Positions 8,125 to 17,290 of a stretch of DNA of 64,000 bases are shown here, piece by piece (the first letter of the stretch is position 1; each line of letters begins with the position of its first letter). The translations under genes were made by a program, and so were the position numbers. Origin of the DNA: Marinobacter salsuginis (GTDB taxonomy: Bacteria; Pseudomonadota; Gammaproteobacteria; Pseudomonadales; Oleiphilaceae); contig NZ_BGZH01000001.1 of the NCBI RefSeq assembly GCF_009617755.1, forward strand, positions 372,001-436,000. Direction: 5' to 3'. The notes under the pieces were generated by a model. That model was given only the letters and a program-made list of their open reading frames with translations, ran no database searches and was not told where the DNA came from.

Positions 8125-9591
8125 CTACATGGAGAAAACCACACCAAGAAGCAGATAACTGAGCAGTGTCACCACCACAATACCCATCAGATTGAGGGCA
8201 AATCCGGCTCTGATCATATCGCTGATCTGCATATGGCCGCTGGAGAACACGATGGCATTGGGTGGCGTGGCCACAGGCATCATGAAGGCGCAGCTGGCCG
8301 CGATCGCAGCAGGCACTGTCAACAGCAATGGTGACACTCCCTGACTGAGGGCCAGTGCCCCCAACAAGGGCAGAAACGCCGCTGCCGTTGCCGTATTGCT
8401 GGTCACTTCCGTCAGAAAGATGATGATGCCCGCCACCAGCACAATCATAACCAGTGTTGGCAGAGCGCCGGCTACACCCAGGCTCTGGGCGATCCATTCA
8501 GCAAGACCTGAACTGCTGATCACGCCAGCCATGGCCAGCCCGCCACCGAACAGAAGCAGCACGCCCCAGGGAATTCCCTTCGCGGTCTCCCAGTCGAGAA
8601 CGAATTCTCGGCTGCGGGTATTGACGGGTATGAGGAACATGGCAATGGCCGCGGCAATGGCGATGCCGGTGTCACTCAGCCAGGGCATGAGGTTCTCGGA
8701 CAACAACGGTCTGAAGATCCAGGCGGTGGCCGTGATCAAGAACACCAGGGCCACGAGTTTTTCCCCTTTTCCCAGTGGCCCCAGGGCATCAAGCTCCTCG
8801 CGTATCGCTTCAGCACCACCTGCAGTATTACCCAATCCGAAGTCGCGCCGGGTCAGCCACCACCACGCAAGGGCCAGCATGACGACCGTGACCGGAACCC
8901 CCAGCAGCATCCATTGGGCAAAGCCCACGGAAACCCCCTGGTTTTCGCTCAGGTAGGCCGCCAGCAAGGCATTTGGCGGTGTGCCAATCAGCGTGGCAAT
9001 GCCCCCGATACTGGCGGAATAGGCAATAGCAAGCAGGAGGGCTGTGGCGTAACGCCGAATACCCTCGGGATTGTCATTGCTGTCCATCATTGCCACCACC
9101 GACAGGCCTATTGGCAACATCATGATGGCCGTTGCGGTATTGCTGACCCACATGCTCAGAAAAGCCGTTGCCAGCATGAATCCGGCAATCTGCCTGCGGG
9201 GTTTGCTGCCCACGGCCTTCAGCGTCAGCAGTGCGATCCGCCGATGCAGGTTCCATCGCTGCATGGCAAGCCCCAGTGTAAATCCCCCAAGGAACAGGAA
9301 GATGATCGGATTGGCATAGGGCTCTGTGGCTTCACCAACCGTGCCAAGCCCGAGCGCCGGGACCAGAACGATTGGCAGCAAAGCTGTGGCCGGAATCGGA
9401 ATGGCCTCGGTGGACCACCAGGTCGCCATTAGCAGCATCAGGCCGAGGGCGGCCCAGGCTTCCGCCGCCATGGTTTCGGGGGGTGGAAGAAGGATGGTTG
9501 CCAAGAGAAACGCGGCGCCAAGGATCAGCCCGATTACCTGGCTGCGGGGCAAGCCCCGGGGTTGGTTGTCTGCGCTGAGCTCTTCGGACAT
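8125..9591 (-). CDS. DASS/SLC13-family sodium-dependent dicarboxylate transporter
   Basis: The product is 488 residues with 11 to 12 membrane segments. The two signature Ser-Asn-Thr motifs of the divalent-anion:sodium symporter family are visible: SNTATAIMMLP in the first half and TSNTATAAAFLPLLG in the second, each in a re-entrant loop that binds sodium and the carboxylate. The family imports C4-dicarboxylates or citrate into the cytoplasm; the exact substrate cannot be read from sequence. It converges with the MalT-family gene, whose stop is only 11 bases away, and no terminator is visible between them. It appears to be a single-gene unit, with the DUF2238 gene 51 bases upstream on the same strand. 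Confidence 0.88.
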   Translation of the reverse strand: MSEELSADNQPRGLPRSQVIGLILGAAFLLATILLPPPETMAAEAWAALGLMLLMATWWSTEAIPIPATALLPIVLVPALGLGTVGEATEPYANPIIFLFLGGFTLGLAMQRWNLHRRIALLTLKAVGSKPRRQIAGFMLATAFLSMWVSNTATAIMMLPIGLSVVAMMDSNDNPEGIRRYATALLLAIAYSASIGGIATLIGTPPNALLAAYLSENQGVSVGFAQWMLLGVPVTVVMLALAWWWLTRRDFGLGNTAGGAEAIREELDALGPLGKGEKLVALVFLITATAWIFRPLLSENLMPWLSDTGIAIAAAIAMFLIPVNTRSREFVLDWETAKGIPWGVLLLFGGGLAMAGVISSSGLAEWIAQSLGVAGALPTLVMIVLVAGIIIFLTEVTSNTATAAAFLPLLGALALSQGVSPLLLTVPAAIAASCAFMMPVATPPNAIVFSSGHMQISDMIRAGFALNLMGIVVVTLLSYLLLGVVFSM

Positions 9592-9642
9592 ACCATTCTG
9601 TTCCGTTATTTAGACTCTCAAAATTTGTGGGCAAGAAAAACG

Positions 9643-10248
9643 TCAGAGCTTCCGAAGCTGGCGATCATGCAACCGCCCGAGCAGGATAAGAGCCAGGATC
9701 GCGCCGGACAACGCCCAGGCCATATCCGACTGGGTATCCCAAACATACCCCTGGGTGCCCAGAAAAGCCTCGGCGGCTTCGTCGCTGAGCAAGGCCACCC
9801 ACCACTCGATCAACTCATAGAAGGCGCTCAATGCCAGACAGAAACAGACGATGAAAAATGCGGCCCAGCGGGGGCCGGAAAATACGTCGAATCGAATGAC
9901 CAGTTCCCTGCCGACCATTGCCGGTATAAAACCCTGCGCCAGGTGGCCGAGCTTGTCGTAATTATTGCGCTGCCAATCAAACCAGTCCCGAAACCAGTCG
10001 AACAGAGGCACTTCCGCATAGGTATAGTGCCCCCCAACCATCAGGATGACGGCATGGATCAGAATCAGGAAATAGACCAGCGGCGTCAGCGGATAACGGA
10101 AGAAACACCAGACAACCAGTGCAAATCCAATGACCGCGGGCAGAACCTCAAGTACCCAGGTCGCCCGATCCTTCGGCCCGATGGCAGACCAGACAAAGAC
10201 TGAAAGAAAGACAACCACCCAGACTGCGGGCGCAAATCGTTGGTTCAT
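9643..10248 (-). CDS. DUF2238 (YjdF-like) integral membrane protein
   Basis: The product is 201 residues with about five to six transmembrane helices. The conserved block GGHYTYAEVPLFDWFRDW, followed by RNNYDKLGHLAQGF and later YELIEWW, identifies the DUF2238/YjdF family. The pattern of His, Asp and Glu within membrane helices is conserved, but no biochemical role is established. AAGGAAA lies 6 bases upstream of the ATG. The gene lies between the D-aminoacylase-type gene (upstream, 20 bases) and the DASS transporter (downstream, 51 bases) on the same strand, so these may share a transcript. Confidence 0.85.
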   Translation of the reverse strand: MNQRFAPAVWVVVFLSVFVWSAIGPKDRATWVLEVLPAVIGFALVVWCFFRYPLTPLVYFLILIHAVILMVGGHYTYAEVPLFDWFRDWFDWQRNNYDKLGHLAQGFIPAMVGRELVIRFDVFSGPRWAAFFIVCFCLALSAFYELIEWWVALLSDEAAEAFLGTQGYVWDTQSDMAWALSGAILALILLGRLHDRQLRKL

Positions 10249-10268
10249 AGGTTTCCTTTTATCCGAAA

Positions 10269-12017
10269 CTACCCAGACGCCCCGGCGCGCAGGAAGTGGC
10301 CGTATCCGGGTTCTCTGCCCAATGCAGCTTCCACCTCACCATCCGTTACTGCAGCTCGGCCGTTGATCAACACCTCTCTGACACATCCAGGCACCCGGTT
10401 CACCATTCGCTCCAGCCCGAAGTTTTCCATTTCGGCCCATTCGACCTGTTCCAGATCCTGATCAAGGCCATGGGGGTCCAGTACCGTTATATCAGCCCGG
10501 TCTCCTTCCCTTATATGACCCGCATCAACCCCCAGCCAATCTGCCTGCTCGCCCGTCAGCCTGTGTACGGCACGTTCCAGCGACATAACTGGCTCACCGT
10601 CTTCATGGCTTTCGCGAACCAGCTTGAGAAACCGTAACGGCAGATTGTAAAAAGCCATATTCCGGATGTGGGCACCGGCATCGGAAAAGGTGATCAAGGC
10701 GCCGGGGTTGGTAACCATTTTCCGGAGCCGATCCTTTCTGTGATTGCCGACCGTGGTAAACCAGCGCAATGAGCGGCCGTGGGCAACCACCATGTCGAGG
10801 AAGAAATCGACCACATGAATGCCGCGATCAGCCGCCAGTTCGGCGAAGTTGCGACCAACCACGCTTTTATCCGGACAGTCGAGAATCACGGCATCGCCGA
10901 AATCCCTCTGCCACACCCGGGGCGAGAGCTTTTCCTTGTAGAATTTCCTGAACTTCCGTCGGTACTGTTCGTCTTTAAGGAGTTCGTTGCGCTCGAGTTG
11001 ATCGCGGATATCGAGGGCCATCTCACCGGCACCGAATTCTTCAAACAACACGATATCCATACCGTCGGCATAAACGGTGAACGGCGTGGGCAACAGCTGC
11101 CAGCGAAAGTTACCGCCAAAGCTGTTGGCCAGCCACCCCACCAGGCTTGCCATGGGTTTGACCGTGGGATTGCCCTTCAAATCGATCATGGCAATCAAAG
11201 TGGTTTTCAGGGGCTTTCTCAACCAACCCAGGGTCTCTTTCAAATACTGGGTAACCTGAAGAGGATTGGCCGCATTGGGTGCGCCCTGGTGCACCCGCCC
11301 GTAACGGCGCAGAAGGGCATTCAGACGGCTGACCTCACGCCAGCGGGCGTAGGTACTTGGCAGACTCTTGGACCATTCCCGGTCACCATCTACCTTGTCC
11401 CATTTCAGGCACATGGTGGAAAGCCCAAGAAAGCCTTCCTGCAGCGCTTCCTCAAGCAGACGTTCCATTTTTCGCTGCTCTTCTGCTGTCGGAGTCACAC
11501 CCCGGTCGGTGGCGCGATGCAGACCCATGACTGCCGTCCGCAGGTCACTGTGACCGAGAAAGCTGATGACATTGGGCCCCAGTGGGTGCCGGTCCATGAA
11601 CTCCACCCACTCTTTGGGTGTCTTCCAGGACTTGTGCTGTCGCAGTATGGGCAGCACCTTTTCCCTCGGCACGGTCTCCACCCGGGTAAAAATATCCGAG
11701 GCGTCTTCCGGATCGGCACAGACCATGCTCAGCGAACAGCTGCCGATAAGCACTGTGGTGACACCGTGACGCACAGATTCAGACAGAGAGGGCGCTACCA
11801 GCAACTCAGCATCGTAGTGGGTATGGGTATCGAGAAATCCCGGCGTTACCCAGCAACCGCTGGCGTCGATCGTGCGAGTGGCCAGACCGGTGTCAGGCTG
11901 TTCATCAAATATCCGGGCAATCCGGCCTTCTTTGATGCCCACGTGGGCTATGCGGGAGGGACCGCCGGTACCATCGAAATAACGACCACCGACAATCAGA
12001 GTATCGAACTGGTTCAC
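10269..12017 (-). CDS. N-acyl-D-amino-acid deacylase-type amidohydrolase
   Basis: The product is 582 residues from a GTG start preceded by AGGAG. Features of the D-aminoacylase branch of the amidohydrolase superfamily are present: the N-terminal beta-sandwich (LIVGGRYFDGTG), the first metal-binding motif as GFLDTHTHYDAE (with Tyr-Asp following), the late ITFSDAGAHIRN containing the conserved Asp, and GDRADITVLDP near the C-terminus. These enzymes hydrolyse N-acyl groups from D-amino acids or related amides using zinc in a TIM-barrel. The protein is longer than classical D-aminoacylases (about 480), with extra sequence around 210-330, as in the uncharacterised long subgroup. The true substrate is unknown. 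Confidence 0.82.
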   Translation of the reverse strand: MNQFDTLIVGGRYFDGTGGPSRIAHVGIKEGRIARIFDEQPDTGLATRTIDASGCWVTPGFLDTHTHYDAELLVAPSLSESVRHGVTTVLIGSCSLSMVCADPEDASDIFTRVETVPREKVLPILRQHKSWKTPKEWVEFMDRHPLGPNVISFLGHSDLRTAVMGLHRATDRGVTPTAEEQRKMERLLEEALQEGFLGLSTMCLKWDKVDGDREWSKSLPSTYARWREVSRLNALLRRYGRVHQGAPNAANPLQVTQYLKETLGWLRKPLKTTLIAMIDLKGNPTVKPMASLVGWLANSFGGNFRWQLLPTPFTVYADGMDIVLFEEFGAGEMALDIRDQLERNELLKDEQYRRKFRKFYKEKLSPRVWQRDFGDAVILDCPDKSVVGRNFAELAADRGIHVVDFFLDMVVAHGRSLRWFTTVGNHRKDRLRKMVTNPGALITFSDAGAHIRNMAFYNLPLRFLKLVRESHEDGEPVMSLERAVHRLTGEQADWLGVDAGHIREGDRADITVLDPHGLDQDLEQVEWAEMENFGLERMVNRVPGCVREVLINGRAAVTDGEVEAALGREPGYGHFLRAGASG

Positions 12018-12115
12018 CTCGCCAGGCTCCTTTTTGTTGTTTTATGTCGTCAGTCTAGCCAGCAGAACGTGATATGTCCTCTCATTTTAGTGGGCGGGCC
12101 CTGCAATATGGGCCA

Positions 12116-13321
12116 TTAACGAACCCTGATCCTGCTGCCGTCTTCAAGTTGGCGATCAGGGTGGCGCACCACTCTATCCGAGTCTGCCAGCCCCTCCTGA
12201 ATCACCGTTTGAAATCCATTGGTACGCCCTACCGACACGTTGGTCAGGACCGCCCTGTCATCGACCACGCGGAACACCTGATGCTGCCCGTCACCGATGA
12301 AGATCGCGGATTCCGGAAGCTGCAGGACATTGTCTGACTGCCATAGCAGAAATTCGGCATCCACACGGTAACCGTCACCGAGGCTCTGCCAGGCTTCGGG
12401 GGAACTGGTAATGTCCGCAACCACCTGAACCCGCCTTTCCTCGACCCCCAGGGCCGACACGTCTTCAAAGCCCACCGGCTCAACCCGCCGGACTCTGGCA
12501 TCAAGACTGCCCCCGCCCCACCCAGTCAATCGCACACTTACCCCAGGGCTAAGCTTGACCGCATCGAAACTGAGCACGTCCACGACCACTTCCAGTGCGC
12601 CGGGATCACCCAACTCAAGGATGGGCTCACCCGCCTGGATGACGCCTTCACTCTTGCGGGCAACGCCCAGCACAGAACCATTGACCGGCGACCGGACAGG
12701 CACTCTCTCCACGTTGCCATTGCCGGTCTCCCGGGCCGCCGATACCTCCAGACGAGTCCTTGCTGCGGCCAGCTCATGGGCCATCACCTCCTCATCAAAA
12801 CGGGCCGACCGAAGGATTGCCTGGGCCCGGTCTGCGGCCGCCCGGGCCTGCTGTAACCGTTCATCGGACACGAAGTGGTCATCGCTGAGAGCCTTCAATC
12901 GCGACAGCTCGCGGATTGCCAGATCGGCTTCCGCCTCGGCTGCCGCCACTTTCTGGCGCGTTGAATTCAGAGCGGAACGAGCTGATTGCACTTTTGCTTC
13001 CGCTTCAGCCCGACTTCTGGCATCCAGGGTACTTGCCGGCATCGGATCCACTTCGGTAAGCAGCTCGCCTGGTATAACGGCATCCCCCACTTCCAGAGGT
13101 ACCCGATGCAGGTAGCCCGCCACCGGGGATGACACCACGTAACGATCGCGGACCCGTGTTCTGCCCTCTTCCTTGATGGTGATTTCCAGGGGACCACGGC
13201 TCACGGACGCCAGATCGACCCACACGGGCTCCGGACGGACCGTATACACCAGTGCCGCCAGGGCGAGCAGCGCAAATACGCCCCAGAACAGCCATTTTCC
13301 AGAAAACCCTTTTACCGTCAT
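12116..13321 (-). CDS. HlyD/RND-type periplasmic adaptor subunit of an ABC exporter
   Basis: The product is about 401 residues. I prefer the ATG at 13321 (GGGGGTGA some 10 bases upstream) to the GTG at 13330. One N-terminal membrane anchor (LFWGVFALLALAALVYTV) is followed by a lipoyl half (VSSPVAGYLHRVPLEVGDAV), a long alpha-hairpin (about 90-200, rich in Ala, Glu and Arg), the second lipoyl half (VRSPVNGSVLGVARKSEGVI) and beta-barrel and membrane-proximal domains. Such adaptors link an inner-membrane ABC transporter to an outer-membrane channel. It is the last gene of the DksA-like, ATPase, permease, adaptor operon, 32 bases after the permease. No TolC-type gene is in the window. Confidence 0.88.
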   Translation of the reverse strand: MTVKGFSGKWLFWGVFALLALAALVYTVRPEPVWVDLASVSRGPLEITIKEEGRTRVRDRYVVSSPVAGYLHRVPLEVGDAVIPGELLTEVDPMPASTLDARSRAEAEAKVQSARSALNSTRQKVAAAEAEADLAIRELSRLKALSDDHFVSDERLQQARAAADRAQAILRSARFDEEVMAHELAAARTRLEVSAARETGNGNVERVPVRSPVNGSVLGVARKSEGVIQAGEPILELGDPGALEVVVDVLSFDAVKLSPGVSVRLTGWGGGSLDARVRRVEPVGFEDVSALGVEERRVQVVADITSSPEAWQSLGDGYRVDAEFLLWQSDNVLQLPESAIFIGDGQHQVFRVVDDRAVLTNVSVGRTNGFQTVIQEGLADSDRVVRHPDRQLEDGSRIRVR

Positions 13322-13353
13322 GATATTCACTCACCCCCTGCTTCCAGATGCTT

Positions 13354-15723
13354 TTATTCCCGGGTTTTCAGCACAGCAACCAGATCCAGCGCTTTCAGGC
13401 GCCACCACGCAATCACTCCGGACGCCATCGCTGACATCACCACGACCAGCGCTGAAATTGCCAGCGTCTGGCTGGTGATGGTCAGAGGTACCCGGTAGAG
13501 CTCTGTCTGCATGGCCGTAACAATGGCCAATGCCAGTCCCTGCCCGATCAACCAACCCAGCGGCACACTCAGCATGATCAGCAACGCCACCTCGCCGAGC
13601 AGTATGTGCGCAACTTCGTTATGGGTGTACCCCAGCACCCGGAGACTGGTCAGTTCTCTACCCTTTTCGGCCAGGGATATCCTGATGGTATTGTAAACAA
13701 CACCGAATGCGATGATGCCGCCCATCAGGCTGTTGAAGAAAGTGAACGTCAGGAAGGTCTTGGCCAGGGTGTCATAGAAGCTGTCCAGCATGGCCTGGCG
13801 AATGCTGAGCCCCAGAACACCGGGCGTTTCCCTCAGACTGTCATAGATCTCGCCGGCTCTTTCCGGATCAAGGTTAATCATGGCCTGATTGATCAGGGGG
13901 CCGTCGCCCAGAGCCCGGTTGAGAGCATCCAGGTTCATGTAGGCACCCACACCGAGAAATTCACTCGTAATGCCTGCAACAGGGACCTGGATTGTCCGTC
14001 GGTCACCCTCCAGCACTTCCAGTTGGACAATCTCCCCGGGAGTAACGCCCAGCTCTTGGGCGAGAAAATCCGTCAGCAACAAGCCTTCCTTTGGCAACTG
14101 GACCCGCGCCAGATTGCTGTCCACAACGAACTGGAGTCTTGCATCCGAGGGGATGCCGGTTACGGCGCTGCGCCACTGACGGTGACCAAACGTGAGCCGC
14201 GCCGGCACCAGTCGTTTTCCCTCGACATAGAGAATACCGGGCTGTCGCTGAAGCGTGTAAATAGCGGAGCTGTTGACCGGATCTATGAACGCCGCCGCCA
14301 GATCCTGTTGCTGCACCCGCGCAAACTGGGTGTGAACCATCAGGGACACGGAATCAAACTGAAAATTGCCCACCATCACGATGGCGGTTGCCATCGCAAT
14401 GCCACTTATTGAGAGCAGGGTTCGACCGGGACGTCGATCCAGCTGACGCACAATCATTCTCGACGGCTGAGAGAAACGAATACCGGAGAGCAGCTTCTCG
14501 GCACCGGCAATCCGGTACCTTGCCGGCCCCTCTGGTCTCATGGCCTCGGCCGGGGGCAAGGCCGCGGCTTGACGAATTGCCCTCCAGGCCCCTGCCCAGG
14601 CCACCAGTATCGTCAACAGGCCAAGCAACACTAACCAACCCGGATGAATACGGAACAACAGCCCCGGAAACCGGTAGTAATCCATGTAGAGCTCCGCCAG
14701 CCCCCGACCTAGCCAAAATCCAAGTGCGAGCCCCACCGCCAGACCAATCACCGCAATCAGTATCACCAGTTTGCTGTAGTGCCAGGCAATCTGTCGGTTG
14801 CCGTATCCAAAGGCCTTGAGCACCGCGATGATATCCCGCTGGGTACTGATTAAACGGCTGATGACGACATGCAGAAGAAACATGGCGACCGACATGAAAA
14901 TCAGGGGAAACACCGTCGCCATGGTCTTCAACTGGTCCAGTTCGTCACTGAGGAACCTGTGCGAGAACTGATGCTCCCTGCCATAGGCGCCTGTCGCCCC
15001 GTACCTGGCCAGGGACCGATCCAGATGATCAATCACTGTGGCATCCGACATGTTGGATCGCAGGGTCACCACAAGGCTGTTGAAAGCCCCGACCATATCA
15101 AACCCCGCAGCCAGCGCTTCCCTGTTCATCCACAGCACGCCATAACGCTCATAGTCCGGCAGCATCCCCCCCGGAGGAATCACATAAATAAACTCCGGCG
15201 ATTCGACAATACCGGTCAGGACCAGCGACTGGCGCCTGCCATTGATGATGCCCGTAAACCGGTCACCGGGGGACAGATCGTGGGCTTCGGCAAAGCTTCC
15301 GATGGCCACGACCTCCTGGTTGCGTCCCGCCATCGGCAGTCGTCCCTCACGGATGAAAAGTCGGTTGATATCGGGTTGCGAGTTCGGTGGCAGTGACACC
15401 AGGCGGGCCGACACGGGATCCGTATATCCGGGCATCTCAAGCTTGGCGATGCCCTCAACCCGGCCTTCGGCGCGGGCCACCCCGGGGATCTTCGAAATCT
15501 CCTGCAGGACATGACGCGGGGCACGTTTGACGGCTGCAAACACTTCGGCAAACCGGTGATGCTCGTAGTACTGCGCGCGCGTCTCCATAAGAGAGGAATA
15601 GTTCAGAACGGACATGACACACACGGCTACACCACCGGCGATCACCAGAGCGATGGCCACCACCTGGCCACGCAATTGCCAGAGTTCGCGCCGCAGTTTG
15701 ATGTTGAGTGCGTTTCTGCCCAT
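13354..15723 (-). CDS. FtsX-like ABC transporter permease
   Basis: The product is about 789 residues with one N-terminal membrane helix, a large periplasmic domain, then three helices, and a second similar repeat (periplasmic domain plus three helices ending near [15 protein letters not shown]). This duplicated FtsX layout occurs in LolC/E- and YbbP-like exporters rather than in single-copy MacB. The ATG at 15723 is one codon inside a longer frame starting with TTG. It pairs with the ATPase gene 21 bases upstream and the HlyD adaptor downstream. The complex probably moves a substrate from the membrane or periplasm outward (mechanotransmission); the substrate is unknown. Confidence 0.85.
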   Translation of the reverse strand: MGRNALNIKLRRELWQLRGQVVAIALVIAGGVAVCVMSVLNYSSLMETRAQYYEHHRFAEVFAAVKRAPRHVLQEISKIPGVARAEGRVEGIAKLEMPGYTDPVSARLVSLPPNSQPDINRLFIREGRLPMAGRNQEVVAIGSFAEAHDLSPGDRFTGIINGRRQSLVLTGIVESPEFIYVIPPGGMLPDYERYGVLWMNREALAAGFDMVGAFNSLVVTLRSNMSDATVIDHLDRSLARYGATGAYGREHQFSHRFLSDELDQLKTMATVFPLIFMSVAMFLLHVVISRLISTQRDIIAVLKAFGYGNRQIAWHYSKLVILIAVIGLAVGLALGFWLGRGLAELYMDYYRFPGLLFRIHPGWLVLLGLLTILVAWAGAWRAIRQAAALPPAEAMRPEGPARYRIAGAEKLLSGIRFSQPSRMIVRQLDRRPGRTLLSISGIAMATAIVMVGNFQFDSVSLMVHTQFARVQQQDLAAAFIDPVNSSAIYTLQRQPGILYVEGKRLVPARLTFGHRQWRSAVTGIPSDARLQFVVDSNLARVQLPKEGLLLTDFLAQELGVTPGEIVQLEVLEGDRRTIQVPVAGITSEFLGVGAYMNLDALNRALGDGPLINQAMINLDPERAGEIYDSLRETPGVLGLSIRQAMLDSFYDTLAKTFLTFTFFNSLMGGIIAFGVVYNTIRISLAEKGRELTSLRVLGYTHNEVAHILLGEVALLIMLSVPLGWLIGQGLALAIVTAMQTELYRVPLTITSQTLAISALVVVMSAMASGVIAWWRLKALDLVAVLKTRE

Positions 15724-15744
15724 CAACTTACCTGCTCAGTCTTT

Positions 15745-16476
15745 TCACCATGACAGGGTCCGGGGATCCTGGCGCTCAGAATTGCGGTGTTCGCCGCTGA
15801 TGTTGCCATCGGAAAGGGTTATGACCCTGTCGCCCATGGCCGCGATCGAAGCGTTGTGGGTGATAATAACCGTCGTGGTACCGGTCTCCCGGTTTGCCGT
15901 CGCCAGCGCCTCAAGGACCAGCACGCCGGTGGCTGAATCAAGCGCTCCCGTGGGTTCATCACAAAGCAGCACAGCCGGACGCTTGGCGACAGCCCGGGCA
16001 ATGGCAACTCGCTGCTGCTCACCACCCGACAACTGAGCGGGAAAGTGATCAATGCGCTCCTGAAGGCCCACCAGGGCAAGAGCCTCCTCGGGCGCCATGG
16101 GGTTGGATGCAATCTCGGTAACAGCCGCCACGTTTTCACGGGCAGTCAGGCTCGGAATCAGGTTGTAGAACTGAAATACAAAACCGACGTGTTCCCGACG
16201 GTAACGGGTCAGTTCCCGATCGCCGGCCTTGCTGAGGTCTATATCCCGGTAGTGGACCTCCCCGGAGGTGGGAACGTCCAGCCCACCCAGGATGTTGAGA
16301 AGCGTGGATTTACCTGAACCGGAGGCGCCAAGCATGACGACAAGCTCGCCGCCAAAAAGGTCCAGATCGACGCCACGTAGCGCATGCACCTGAACCTCGC
16401 CCTGATCGTAAGTCTTGGTCAGCCCTCGTGTATGAAACACTGGCAGTTCTGAACTGCCTGCCGTCCCTGGTTTCAC
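15745..16476 (-). CDS. LolD/MacB-type ABC transporter ATP-binding protein
   Basis: The product is 243 residues with all ABC motifs: Walker [11 protein letters not shown]-loop [10 protein letters not shown], signature LSGGEQQR, Walker [13 protein letters not shown] and the switch His in VIITHN. The sequence style (EPTGALD, and the Q-loop followed by [12 protein letters not shown]) is that of the LolD/MacB group that partners FtsX-type permeases. The GTG start at 16476 has no strong ribosome site; an internal GTG at 16440 is possible. Its stop is 21 bases from the permease start, so the two are almost certainly co-translated as one transporter. Confidence 0.9.
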   Translation of the reverse strand: MKPGTAGSSELPVFHTRGLTKTYDQGEVQVHALRGVDLDLFGGELVVMLGASGSGKSTLLNILGGLDVPTSGEVHYRDIDLSKAGDRELTRYRREHVGFVFQFYNLIPSLTARENVAAVTEIASNPMAPEEALALVGLQERIDHFPAQLSGGEQQRVAIARAVAKRPAVLLCDEPTGALDSATGVLVLEALATANRETGTTTVIITHNASIAAMGDRVITLSDGNISGEHRNSERQDPRTLSW

Positions 16477-16484
16477 TGTGTCAG

Positions 16485-16805
16485 TCAGTCTTCGGCACAG
16501 TCGACACAGACCGTGGTATAGGGCAGCACCTGCAAACGGCGCGGGTCGATGGCTTCGCCGCAGGATTCACACTCGTCGCCCACACCGTTCTCGATACGCG
16601 CAAGGGCGTGTTCAATCTGCACCAACTCTGCACGGGTTTCCGTTTCGAGCGAGTCGACCACCTCGTCATTCTGGGTCTGGGTAGCCTGTTCCTCGAAATC
16701 CTTGTCCAGCGCACCAGCCTCCCGGTGCTGATGGGCTTCATAGCGGGAAAGTCGGGCCGTCAGGTCTGCCTTCAAGGTTTCCAGTTCGGATTTCCGGTCA
16801 GTCAT
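16485..16805 (-). CDS. DksA/TraR-family C4 zinc-finger protein
   Basis: The product is 106 residues from the ATG at 16805, chosen because AGGAGG lies 6 bases upstream; the open frame extends further but without such a site. A coiled-coil-like N-terminal half is followed by four cysteines (Cys79, Cys82, Cys100, Cys103) in [13 protein letters not shown] and YTTVCVDC, which form the DksA-type zinc finger. DksA-family proteins bind the RNA polymerase secondary channel. This short form lacks the acidic DxxDxA tip of true DksA (the tip region reads [12 protein letters not shown], so an Asp pair may still be present), and its effect on transcription is uncertain. It heads the ABC exporter operon, 8 bases before the ATPase. 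Confidence 0.8.
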   Translation of the reverse strand: MTDRKSELETLKADLTARLSRYEAHQHREAGALDKDFEEQATQTQNDEVVDSLETETRAELVQIEHALARIENGVGDECESCGEAIDPRRLQVLPYTTVCVDCAED

Positions 16806-16948
16806 GTGGTGCCTCCTGCCTTGCCGGGAAAACATTCTCTTACAGTAAAGCATAAGCTGAACCCGGGATTGATGCTTGTCAAAATTGCGTCACGCCGGCT
16901 GAGGCAGAATGGAACTCCATCGATTCTTCATGCAAAGGAGTTGTGACC

Positions 16949-17281
16949 ATGAACACTGAGCTTTTTGAAAAGGCGACCCGACTGAACGAGACCCTGGTTG
17001 AGCAGTTCGGAAAGGCCGCGGAAATGCAGATGAACGCCTTCCGCCGCTATGCCGATGTCACCATGGAGCAGGCCAAAAAGGTGTCTGAAGTGCGTGATCT
17101 GGAAGGCCTGAAAAGCCTTACTGGCGATCAGGCGGAAACTTTGAAATCCCTGAGCGAGCAGTTCACGGCAGACTGGAAAGCCTGGCAGGACTACTTCAAT
17201 GAAAGCCGGGAGCAGATTCAGAAGGTGTTCGAAAAAGCGCCGGAAGAAGTCACCAAGGCCAGCCCGAAAGCTGCCAAATAG
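16949..17281 (+). CDS. Phasin family protein (PHA granule-associated)
   Basis: The product is 110 residues, almost entirely amphipathic helix with heptad-like spacing (LFEKATRLNETLVEQFGKAA) and a Lys/Ala-rich tail. Length, composition and position directly before a PHA synthase gene identify a phasin, a small protein that coats polyhydroxyalkanoate granules in the cytoplasm and controls their number and size. The ATG at 16949 is preferred because AAGGAG lies 8 bases upstream; a GTG six bases earlier is too close to that site. The PhaC gene begins 9 bases after the stop, so the two form an operon. The promoter must lie in the 143 bases shared with the divergent DksA-like gene. Confidence 0.85.
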   Translation: MNTELFEKATRLNETLVEQFGKAAEMQMNAFRRYADVTMEQAKKVSEVRDLEGLKSLTGDQAETLKSLSEQFTADWKAWQDYFNESREQIQKVFEKAPEEVTKASPKAAK

Positions 17282-17290
17282 GGGATACCC

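Noticed and set aside
10779..12119. Long plus-strand open frame opposite the D-aminoacylase gene
   Set aside because: It is antisense to a well-supported gene, has no family-like sequence and no ribosome site; high GC coding produces such shadows.
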